Shown in pieces: positions 57,430 through 64,000 of a stretch of DNA of 64,000 bases; the first letter of the stretch is position 1; every line of letters begins with the position of its first letter. The notes under the pieces were generated by a model, which worked only from the letters and a program-made list of their open reading frames with translations, had not been told where the DNA came from and ran no database searches. This DNA comes from an uncultured Eubacteriales bacterium (GTDB lineage: Bacteria > Bacillota > Clostridia > Oscillospirales > UBA644): contig CAUHAO010000008.1 in assembly GCA_959604355.1 (NCBI GenBank), positions 5,008-69,007 on the forward strand, read 5' to 3'. The position numbers and the translations under genes are program-made.

Positions 57430-58806
57430 ATGGACTTGAAAATAAAAGCAGAACTCGATCCCGGATTTGAGCCGCTTTCCGTGTTTTGCCGCGAATTTAT
57501 TCGCAAAGTCGATAAAGACGGCGGACAGGCTCTCATAATCGGCGTTGAGCGCAACAACGGCTGTGTTTCGGTGTATAAGACGAAAATTTTCGCCGACAAC
57601 ACGGGTCATGACAATGAAAACTACATCTACGCGGAGCGCATAGTCAAGACATTGCTTTGGGCGCGCGGCGGCTGGAAAGTCATCGTTGCGGGTTCGCCTG
57701 CAATTGTGAGCCGTCTGCGTGAGGATTACGCGAAGGGCGGAAAGCGCGAATTTGACGCGGATTTCATGAGCCGTGTCTACGAAAAACCGTTCGTCGTGGA
57801 AAGTTGCACCCTTGACCATCCGCCCGAGGCTCACGAGGTTTCCGAGCCCGTCGGCAGACATCTCGACGGCTGCCGCATCGGTTTCGACGCGGGCGGAAGC
57901 GACCGCAAGGTCAGCGCCGTCATTGACGGACAGACGGTTTATTCAGAAGAAGTCGTCTGGAACCCGAAAACACAGTCCGACCCGAAGTACCATTACGACG
58001 GCATCCTTGCCGCCATGAAGACCGCGGCGTCGAAAATGCCCCGTGTTGACGCCATCGGCGTGAGCTCTGCGGGCATATATGTCGATAACCGCATAATGGT
58101 CGCGTCGCTTTTCCTCAAGGTAAGTGACGATGATTTTGAGAAAACCGTAAAAAATATGTACATAGACGTGGCTCGCGAAATAGGAGACGTGCCGCTGTGC
58201 GTTGCAAACGACGGTGACGTTACCGCGCTTGCCGGAGCGATGGATCTTGACGATACGAACGTGCTCGGCATCGCAATGGGTACGAGCGAAGCGGGCGGCT
58301 ATGTTGACGGCGTGGGCAATATCACGGGCTGGCTCAATGAGCTTGCGTTCGTTCCCGTCGATATCAACCTCGACGCGTCTCTCGACGAGTGGTCGGGCGA
58401 CATCGGCTGCGGCGTGAAGTATTTTTCACAGGACGCCGTCATACGTCTTGCACCCGCCGCGGGCATCGAGCTTGACCGCAACCTCACTCCTGCCGAAAAA
58501 CTCAAAGTCGTGCAGGGACTCATGGCGCAGGGCGACGCGCGCGCGGAGAAAATATACCGCACCGTAGGTGTTTACCTCGGCTACGCGCTTGCGTATTACG
58601 CGCAGTTCTACGACATCAAGCACGTTCTGCTCATGGGCAGAGTAACCTCCGGCAACGGCGGAGCGCTCATCCTTGAAAAGGCACAGGCTGTGCTTGCCGA
58701 AGAGTTCCCCAGACTTTCCAAACAGATAACGCTGCATATTCCCGACGAAAGCAGCCGCCGCGTGGGGCAATCCATCGCCGCGGCAAGCCTCCCGGAAATA
58801 AAATAA
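57430..58806 (+). CDS. ROK-family / actin-like ATPase sugar kinase homologue
   Basis: The 458-residue product has an N-terminal region of about 125 residues without clear match, then an actin-like ATPase core: phosphate-1 loop GFDAGGSDRKVSAVIDG (about residues 136-152), a VANDGDVTALAGA segment matching the ROK DxNA region, and AMGTSEAGGYVDGVG (about 280-294). The usual ROK zinc-cysteine cluster is not evident. It could be a ROK-like kinase for a sugar or amino sugar handled by the SIS enzyme. The frame runs back to 57277 across the repeat array, but ATG 57430 is the more plausible start. Confidence 0.7.
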   Translation: MDLKIKAELDPGFEPLSVFCREFIRKVDKDGGQALIIGVERNNGCVSVYKTKIFADNTGHDNENYIYAERIVKTLLWARGGWKVIVAGSPAIVSRLREDYAKGGKREFDADFMSRVYEKPFVVESCTLDHPPEAHEVSEPVGRHLDGCRIGFDAGGSDRKVSAVIDGQTVYSEEVVWNPKTQSDPKYHYDGILAAMKTAASKMPRVDAIGVSSAGIYVDNRIMVASLFLKVSDDDFEKTVKNMYIDVAREIGDVPLCVANDGDVTALAGAMDLDDTNVLGIAMGTSEAGGYVDGVGNITGWLNELAFVPVDINLDASLDEWSGDIGCGVKYFSQDAVIRLAPAAGIELDRNLTPAEKLKVVQGLMAQGDARAEKIYRTVGVYLGYALAYYAQFYDIKHVLLMGRVTSGNGGALILEKAQAVLAEEFPRLSKQITLHIPDESSRRVGQSIAAASLPEIK

Positions 58807-58840
58807 ACAACAAAAATACTGAAAGGTTAGGAAAAAAACA

Positions 58841-59050
58841 ATGGACAAGATTGAAATCACAAAAGACATGACTATCGGACAGGTGCTCTCCCTCGTTCCC
58901 GACTGCGCGGAACTGCTCATGGGTGCGGGAATGCATTGTCTGGGATGCCCCAGCGCGAGAGCTGAGTCCATCGAGCAGGCATGCGCCGTTCACGGCGTTG
59001 ACCCCGATGAACTCGTAGACGCGATAAATGTTCTCGCTGAAAATGTTTAA
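58841..59050 (+). CDS. DUF1858 domain protein
   Basis: The 69-residue protein contains the DUF1858 core (ITKDMTIGQVLSLVPDCAEL) and the hallmark GMHCLGCPSARAE with a CxxC pair. This small helical domain occurs alone or fused to hybrid-cluster and sulfur-related proteins in anaerobes, and is suspected to handle metal or sulfur. AAAGG precedes the start. Its end overlaps trmK by 8 bases. Confidence 0.9.
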   Translation: MDKIEITKDMTIGQVLSLVPDCAELLMGAGMHCLGCPSARAESIEQACAVHGVDPDELVDAINVLAENV

Positions 59051-59705
59051 GCTCACCCCGAGACTTGAAAAGGTCTGCGCTTATGTCGGCAGGTGCGATA
59101 CGCTTGCCGATATAGGCACAGACCATGCTTTTGTTCCGATAACGCTCGTGCGTGACGGAAAATGCCGCCGCGCCTATGCCTGCGACGTGGGCGAAGGGCC
59201 TTTGCGTAACGCGATGCAATACATAAACGACGCGGGACTTACACAGCGCATCGTCACGGTTCTTTCCGACGGCTTTGCTTCCGTGCCCGACGACTGGGAT
59301 ACCGCCGTTATAGCAGGAATGGGCGGCGAGCTCATCGCGCGTATAATTTCCGAAGCCGCCGTTTCAGCCGCGCAGACGCTCGTGCTCCAGCCTATGACAA
59401 AAGCCGCGGAGCTGCGCCGTTTTCTTTATGAGAACGGGTTTACCGTCGCCGATGAGGATATCGTACGCGAAGGGGAAAAGCTTTACACTGTCATCAAGGC
59501 GGTGCATTCTCCGTGCGAATGGGACAGGGCGGACGTTTACGCCTCACGCGCCCTGCGTGCAAAAACATATCCCGAGGTAAAAGAATATTTTCTGCGTCTG
59601 CGCATGCGCCTTGAAAGAATATCCGCAGCTGCCGCGGACGCCGCCGATCCCGCCGCGAAAAACGACGCGGACCGCATTTTACATATAATAAAGGAGTTCG
59701 TCTGA
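59043..59705 (+). CDS. trmK: tRNA (adenine-N1)-methyltransferase TrmK
   Basis: TrmK methylates A22 of some tRNAs using SAM. The 220 residues show the COG2384 pattern: LTPRLEKVCAYV, ADIGTDHAFVPI (SAM-binding motif I, about residues 22-33) and VIAGMGGELIARII. Two in-frame ATGs (59028, 59043) both lie inside the DUF1858 gene without a clear site; the conserved part begins at 59043. It overlaps the next gene by one base, the common trmK-nif3 pairing in Firmicutes. Confidence 0.9.
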   Translation: MFKLTPRLEKVCAYVGRCDTLADIGTDHAFVPITLVRDGKCRRAYACDVGEGPLRNAMQYINDAGLTQRIVTVLSDGFASVPDDWDTAVIAGMGGELIARIISEAAVSAAQTLVLQPMTKAAELRRFLYENGFTVADEDIVREGEKLYTVIKAVHSPCEWDRADVYASRALRAKTYPEVKEYFLRLRMRLERISAAAADAADPAAKNDADRILHIIKEFV

Positions 59706-60463
59706 TGAAAGTCGGAGAAATTTACGATTTTATTGACACCTTAGCCCCCTATTCCGAAGCCGCAGAGTGGGACAACAGCGGCCTTAACATCGGAAGCCGT
59801 GACCACGAGGTACGCAAAGTTCTTCTCTCTCTCGACGTGACGGATGACGTTGCCGAGGAAGCCGCAAGAAAGCGCTGCGGACTCATAGTTTCGCATCATC
59901 CCGTTATCTTTTCGCCTCTTAAAAACATCGACGAACACAGCGTCGTGTATTCTTTGATACGTTTCAATATCGCGGCACTTTCCGCACACACGAATTTCGA
60001 CCGCGTGCCCGGAGGCGTATGCGACATTCTTGCGTATCTTGCCGGCGTTGACGCAATGAGCGACCTCGCGCCCGAGAACCCCGAGGTCATCGGACGGATA
60101 GGCATGGCGCCGCAGTCCACTCTCTACGCTTTTACCGCGCGCCTGAAAACGACGCTGGCCGCGCCTTGCGTGCAGTATTTCGACGCGCACCGACCCGTGC
60201 TCAAAGTCGCGGTCGTCAGCGGTGCGGGCGGAAGCGAGGTCGAAGCGGCGGTGAAGGCGGGCGCGGACACTCTTCTGACGGGTGAAGTGAGCTATCACCA
60301 TTGGCTCGAGGCACAGCATTACGGCATAAATCTCGTCGCTGCGGGTCATTTCGAGACCGAAGTACCCGCGATGCATTACCTCAAAACGACGCTTGAACAC
60401 AAATTCCCCGATGTTGCCTTTGAGCTTTCCGAGACATGCAGAGGCGTCATCGAACTTGCATAA
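59705..60463 (+). CDS. Nif3-like dinuclear metal centre protein
   Basis: The 252-residue NIF3/DUF34 protein has metal ligands in IVSHHPVIF (two His) and the C-terminal AAGHFETE (His, Glu). Family members form toroidal hexamers; their activity is not settled, despite the label GTP cyclohydrolase I type 2. It lacks the central insert of the longer forms. AAGGAG precedes ATG 59705, which overlaps the trmK stop (TGATG). Confidence 0.92.
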   Translation: MKVGEIYDFIDTLAPYSEAAEWDNSGLNIGSRDHEVRKVLLSLDVTDDVAEEAARKRCGLIVSHHPVIFSPLKNIDEHSVVYSLIRFNIAALSAHTNFDRVPGGVCDILAYLAGVDAMSDLAPENPEVIGRIGMAPQSTLYAFTARLKTTLAAPCVQYFDAHRPVLKVAVVSGAGGSEVEAAVKAGADTLLTGEVSYHHWLEAQHYGINLVAAGHFETEVPAMHYLKTTLEHKFPDVAFELSETCRGVIELA

Positions 60464-60475
60464 ACAGAGGATAAA

Positions 60476-62182
60476 ATGGCACTTGACGGAATAATGATGC
60501 GCGCGCTTTGCCACGAATTGCGCGCCGCTCTTGTCGGAGGACGGGTAGAGAAGGTAAATCAGCCCGAGCGCGACGAGATAATACTCAACATACATAACAA
60601 GACGGGGATGAAGCTGCTGCTGTCGGCTGACCCGTCTCACGCGCGTGTGCATCTGACGCAGGTGACGAAAGAGAATCCCGCCGTCGCGCCGAATTTCTGC
60701 ATGCTGCTGCGCAAACACCTTGTCGCGTCGCATATCGTCGACGTGTCACAGCCCGGTTTCGAGCGCGTACTGATAATACGTTTCGAGTGCCGCACGGAGC
60801 TTTTCGACACCGTTTACAAACAACTTATAATAGAAGTAATGGGGCGTTACAGCAATATCATTTTCACCGACGGCAACGGCATCATCGCCGACGCGGTCAA
60901 GCCTGTCGATTTCACAACGAGCTCGAAGCGCCAGATATTGCCTGGTCTGCGCTACGAATTGCCGCCGTCGCAGGATAAAATCTCCGTTGACACGGACTTT
61001 ACGCCCGATTTCACGACCGTCCGCCGCGCCGATAAGTACCTGACGGAGACATTTCTCGGTTTTTCGCCGCTTGTATCGCGCGAAATAGTCTGGCGCGCCT
61101 GCGCGTCCACGGATGCGCCGATGAACAGCCTCACACCCGAGCAGCAGGCCGTTTTTCTTGCGTCGCTCGACATCGTCCGCCGCTGTTCTCAAACGGGTGA
61201 GTGGACGCCGAGCCTCGTCTATGACGGCGCGAAGCCTGTGGAATACTACTGTCTGCCGATAACCCAGTACGGCGACACCGACGCGAAGCCGGAGACCCTT
61301 TCGCTTGCACTTGACCGCTTTTTTGCGGAGAAATCCGAGCAGGAGCATTCCCGCCGTCTCGGTGCCGACACCGCAAAACTGCTTACGACTCTGCGCGAAC
61401 GCCTTTGCCGCAAACTCGAAGCGCAGCGCGAAGAACTTGCGGATTGCGCCAAAGCGGATATCTATCGCGAATACGGCGACATGATAACTGCGGAAATGTA
61501 CCTTATTAAAAAGGGGCAGAAGAGCGCATTTCTTACGGATTACACCGCCGACCCGCCCGTGAAGCGCGAAGTGCCGCTGGACGAACGTCTTTCCGCGTCC
61601 GCGAACGCGCAAAGGTACTATAAAATCTATAAAAAAGCGCAAGTTGCGGCGAAAATACTTTCTCAGCAGATACCGGACGGCGAAAACGAACTCGTATACC
61701 TCGACAGTGTTTGTCACGCTCTATCCCGTGCCGCGACAGCAGACGACGTGCGCCAGATACGCGCCGAGCTCGCCGAAAGCGGATACATCAAACGCGTTCC
61801 CGTCAAGGGCAAAAAACCTCCGAAAAAAGAAAAATTCGTCCCCGTCACGGAAACGTCGCCCGACGGATTTACCGTCATGGTTGGCAAAAACAACATCCAG
61901 AACGACATCATCACGCTTTCGCTCGCCGATAAGCGCGATATATGGTTCCACGTCAAGGATTATCCCGGCAGCCACGTCGTTGTCGTCACCGGCGGCGTCA
62001 CTCCGCCCGATACTACGCTTGATTTTGCGGCACATCTCGCCGCTTCCAACAGCGGCGCAAACAGCGGCGCGAAGGTTGCGGTGGATTATACGGAGGTGCG
62101 CAATGTCCGCAAGCCGCGCGGCGCGAAGCCCGGAATGGTCATCTACGACACCTACAAGACAGCGTATATCGGAAAAGATTGA
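60476..62182 (+). CDS. rqcH: Ribosome quality control protein RqcH (NFACT family)
   Basis: RqcH binds stalled 50S subunits with peptidyl-tRNA and adds alanine tails that mark the chain for degradation. The 568 residues have the NFACT-N domain (MALDGIMMRALCHEL, then ANFCMLLRKHL), a helical coiled-coil middle (about 280-420) and NFACT-R (GFTVMVGKNNIQNDIITLSL, about residues 462-481, with WFHVKDYPGSHVV). It is of normal length. GAGGATAAA precedes the start. It ends the DUF1858-trmK-nif3-rqcH operon. Confidence 0.95.
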   Translation: MALDGIMMRALCHELRAALVGGRVEKVNQPERDEIILNIHNKTGMKLLLSADPSHARVHLTQVTKENPAVAPNFCMLLRKHLVASHIVDVSQPGFERVLIIRFECRTELFDTVYKQLIIEVMGRYSNIIFTDGNGIIADAVKPVDFTTSSKRQILPGLRYELPPSQDKISVDTDFTPDFTTVRRADKYLTETFLGFSPLVSREIVWRACASTDAPMNSLTPEQQAVFLASLDIVRRCSQTGEWTPSLVYDGAKPVEYYCLPITQYGDTDAKPETLSLALDRFFAEKSEQEHSRRLGADTAKLLTTLRERLCRKLEAQREELADCAKADIYREYGDMITAEMYLIKKGQKSAFLTDYTADPPVKREVPLDERLSASANAQRYYKIYKKAQVAAKILSQQIPDGENELVYLDSVCHALSRAATADDVRQIRAELAESGYIKRVPVKGKKPPKKEKFVPVTETSPDGFTVMVGKNNIQNDIITLSLADKRDIWFHVKDYPGSHVVVVTGGVTPPDTTLDFAAHLAASNSGANSGAKVAVDYTEVRNVRKPRGAKPGMVIYDTYKTAYIGKD

Positions 62183-62296
62183 TTTTCAATTTTGAAATTT
62201 CTTTCATGCGCAGAGCGAAAACGTGAGCAAAACAGGTGAAAACGCGAGAAAAACGGAGATAACTCCTTTTTACTCTGAAAAATTTCGGAAAAGGTA

Positions 62297-62325
62297 TTGA
62301 CAAGCACGGTTTTTTCTGATATAAT
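62297..62325 (+). promoter_or_regulatory. Consensus SigA promoter of rplM-rpsI
   Basis: TTGACA (62297-62302), 17 bp and TATAAT (62320-62325). The start codon of rplM is 43 bp downstream. Confidence 0.92.
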
Positions 62326-62367
62326 ATACAGGCACGAATAAAACGGAAAAAACACGGAGGAATTATC

Positions 62368-62799
62368 ATGTCGACATTTATGGCTAACGCCTCGAATATC
62401 GAACGCAAATGGTACGTCGTTGACGCAGCGGGCAAATCCATGGGCCGCGTTGCTGCCGAAGTTGCCGTTCTGCTCAGAGGTAAGCATAAGGCTACCTTCA
62501 CTCCTCACGTTGATTGCGGCGATTTCGTAATCGTTATCAACGCAGAGCAGTCGATACTCACGGGCAAGAAACTCGAACAGAAGTATTACAGATATCATAC
62601 CGGTTATGTAGGCGGACTCAAAGAGATCCAGTACAAGACCCTTATGAGAAACAACCCCGAATTTGCATTTGAACTTGCAGTCAAGAGAATGCTCCCCGAT
62701 AACGTTATCGGTCGCAGCGCATTCCGCCGTCTGCATGTATACGCAGGAGCTGAGCATCCTCATGCAGCTCAGAAGCCCGAAGTATACAATATAGACTAA
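62368..62799 (+). CDS. rplM: 50S ribosomal protein L13
   Basis: L13 is an early 50S assembly protein. The 143 residues begin MSTFMANASNIERKWYVVDA and contain LRGKHKATFTPHVDCGDFVI and the signature RMLPDNVIGRSAFRRLHVYA. GGAGG precedes the start. The unit stands apart from the main cluster, as in most Firmicutes, with its own promoter. Confidence 0.98.
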   Translation: MSTFMANASNIERKWYVVDAAGKSMGRVAAEVAVLLRGKHKATFTPHVDCGDFVIVINAEQSILTGKKLEQKYYRYHTGYVGGLKEIQYKTLMRNNPEFAFELAVKRMLPDNVIGRSAFRRLHVYAGAEHPHAAQKPEVYNID

Positions 62800-62812
62800 G
62801 GAGGACGATGAA

Positions 62813-63214
62813 ATGTACGAATCCAAGAAACCCTATTTCTACGGAACCGGTAGAAGAAAGCATTCCGTCGCCAGAGTCAGAGTATACGAAGGCACCGGAA
62901 ATATAACCATCAACAACAGAGACATAGACGATTATTTCGGTCTCGAGACCCTCAAGCTTATCGTTCGTCAGCCTATGCAGCTTACCGAGACCCTCGGTAA
63001 ACTTGACATCGTCACTACCGTTGTCGGCGGCGGCGTCTCAGGTCAGGCGGGAGCTATCCGTCACGGTATCGCAAGAGCTCTCATAAAGCTTGACCCCAAT
63101 TACAGAGCTGTCCTCAAGAAGGCAGGCCTCCTCACCAGAGACCCCAGAATGAAGGAAAGAAAGAAGTACGGTTTAAAGGCAGCTCGTCGTGCTCCACAGT
63201 TCAGCAAACGATAA
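62813..63214 (+). CDS. rpsI: 30S ribosomal protein S9
   Basis: S9 reaches the P-site with its basic C-terminal tail. The 133 residues contain YGTGRRKHSVARVRVY, the signature GGGVSGQAGAIRHGIARALI and the normal end KAARRAPQFSKR. AAGGAGGA precedes the start. Its 3' end is intact and followed by a terminator; a ParA-bearing element begins farther downstream. Confidence 0.98.
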   Translation: MYESKKPYFYGTGRRKHSVARVRVYEGTGNITINNRDIDDYFGLETLKLIVRQPMQLTETLGKLDIVTTVVGGGVSGQAGAIRHGIARALIKLDPNYRAVLKKAGLLTRDPRMKERKKYGLKAARRAPQFSKR

Positions 63215-63245
63215 TCGACTGCTCAGACTATATCAAAATGGTTCA

Positions 63246-63279
63246 AAAAGCCCGGAAAATCAAGGTTTTCCGGGCTTTT
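63246..63279 (+). terminator. Terminator of rplM-rpsI
   Basis: AAAAGCCCGGAAAA (63246-63259) and TTTTCCGGGCTTTT (63266-63279) form a perfect 14-bp stem with a 6-nt loop. Confidence 0.95.
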
Positions 63280-63540
63280 GCTATATCTAAACGGGCTGAT
63301 ATGGTTTGACCAAATTTGGCAAAACGAGAGCCGATTTCATCCAATTTTTAGTGGTCCGCAAGTGGTTAACTGGCCAAAAAGAGGGCGAAAAGAGGGGGAA
63401 GTGGTTCCCAAAGTGGTTAACCGAGAGCCGATTTTGTGGGTGTTTTGGGAGCTACTTTTCAGCCATCTTTCCCCTCGTTTTTGGCTGTGGCAGTTTGGCA
63501 TAGTTTGACCTAATTTGAATAATTGAATATGAATTTGATA
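63280..63540. other. Gene-free stretch between rpsI and the putative integrated element
   Basis: No convincing gene. Short direct repeats occur: GAGAGCCGATTT at 63328 and 63422, and GTGGTTAAC at 63362 and 63413. These could be remnants of an element end or an attachment region, but no integrase or clear att core can be identified. Confidence 0.4.
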
Positions 63541-63542
63541 CA

Positions 63543-63576
63543 GCACTCAGTGTAAAATGACTGGGTGCTTTTTTCA
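63543..63576 (+). terminator. Terminator-like hairpin before the ParA gene
   Basis: GCACTCAGT pairs with ACTGGGTGC (one G-T) and is followed by T6. A second hairpin, GCCGTCACT with AGTGGCGGC and T5, lies at about 63609-63650. Confidence 0.65.
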
Positions 63577-63692
63577 TTTCAGGAACTCATATTCCGGCCA
63601 TAGAAAGAGCCGTCACTTCACTTTTTATTTTGGAGTGGCGGCTTTTTCTATTTCCAGAAGCAACAGCAACAATCAGAAATGAGGTGAAGTCA

Positions 63693-64000
63693 ATGAACAC
63701 GCAAATCATCGCCATCGCCAACCAGAAGGGCGGCGTTGGCAAAACCACCACCTGTGCCAATCTTGGAATCGGTTTGGCACAGGCCGGAAAGAAAGTCCTG
63801 CTGATCGACGGAGATCCGCAAGGAAGCCTGACTATCAGCCTGGGCAATCCACAACCGGACAAGCTGCCCTTTACGCTGTCGGACGCTATGGGGCGTATCC
63901 TGATGGATGAGCCGCTTCGTCCCGGCGAGGGTATCCTGCACCACCCAGAGGGCGTAGACCTGATGCCTGCGGACATCCAGTTATCCGGTATGGAGGTATC
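63693..64000 (+). CDS. parA: ParA-family ATPase, cut by window edge
   Basis: About 102 residues are visible. They begin MNTQIIAIANQKGGVGKTTT, with the deviant Walker A (KGGVGKTT), and continue to the Walker A' LLIDGDPQGSL. ParA proteins partition plasmids, chromosomes and integrative conjugative elements. GAGGTGA precedes the start. Leucine codons are mostly CTG, unlike the CTC/CTT preference of the resident genes, which suggests transfer. It is probably the first gene of an integrated element that continues beyond the window. Confidence 0.9.
   Translation, partial: MNTQIIAIANQKGGVGKTTTCANLGIGLAQAGKKVLLIDGDPQGSLTISLGNPQPDKLPFTLSDAMGRILMDEPLRPGEGILHHPEGVDLMPADIQLSGMEV

Noticed and set aside
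63278..63508. Small plus-strand open frames after the rpsI terminator
   Set aside because: They have no ribosome binding site and Trp/Phe-rich, non-biological composition. They overlap direct repeats and look like chance frames.

Overview
The window looks like a chromosomal piece of a spore-forming, anaerobic, GC-rich member of the Clostridia, probably an uncultured gut Oscillospiraceae/Eubacteriales-type bacterium. This is inferred from the S10-spc-alpha ribosomal gene order with a KOW protein between map and infA, a four-cysteine S14, a YunB sporulation protein, DUF1292 and DUF6873 proteins, a class III (oxygen-sensitive) ribonucleotide reductase and many strong promoters of the form TTGACA-17 bp-TATAAT. 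No tRNA, rRNA operon or CRISPR array is visible.

Layout: (1) 1-5.8 kb, minus strand: a cut-off phosphodiester glycosidase gene, ligA, yunB, a DUF6873 gene, a structured RNA candidate that resembles 6S RNA, and a DUF1292 gene. (2) 5.8-7.0 kb: a gene-free spacer with two tandem arrays and a cloverleaf palindrome, then the S10-operon promoter and an attenuator-like leader. (3) 7.0-22.5 kb: 27 ribosomal protein genes with secY, adk, map, a KOW gene, infA and rpoA, ending in a strong terminator. (4) 22.6-25.1 kb: an AT-richer two-gene unit (Amidase_6 protein and PstS-like lipoprotein) with an odd duplicated leader. (5) 25.3-28.9 kb: argG-argH-argF. (6) 29.3-40.2 kb: small operons (DnaJ-like membrane protein, Cys/Asn-rich protein, HTH/ImmA-IrrE pair, TspO, HAD, DMT transporters, zinc ABC transporter with a Fur/Zur-type operator, a signal peptidase homologue lacking both catalytic residues, nrdG). 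(7) 40.4-44.0 kb: nrdD with a fused C-terminal glutaredoxin-like domain, then trxB. (8) 44.1-47.4 kb: a TetR / E2-like acyltransferase / acyl-CoA ligase operon. (9) 47.6-62.2 kb: DegV, HtrA, class A PBP plus a LamG surface protein, SIS, ROK, DUF1858, TrmK, Nif3-like and RqcH genes. (10) 62.3-63.2 kb: rplM-rpsI. (11) After a terminator, a ParA gene with different codon use runs off the edge and probably opens an integrated element.

The most unusual feature is in the spacers. Three intergenic sites (4150-4235, 6453-6534, 42947-43023) hold a perfect cloverleaf: an outer 8-10 bp inverted repeat encloses exactly three hairpins, each with a 3-nt loop and almost no unpaired bases at the junction. 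Arm sequences differ between copies but remain perfectly paired, so the structure rather than the sequence is conserved. Each cloverleaf lies directly after a tandem minisatellite array. At least seven further arrays of unrelated units (16-45 bp) fill other spacers. I know of no named family with this composite architecture.
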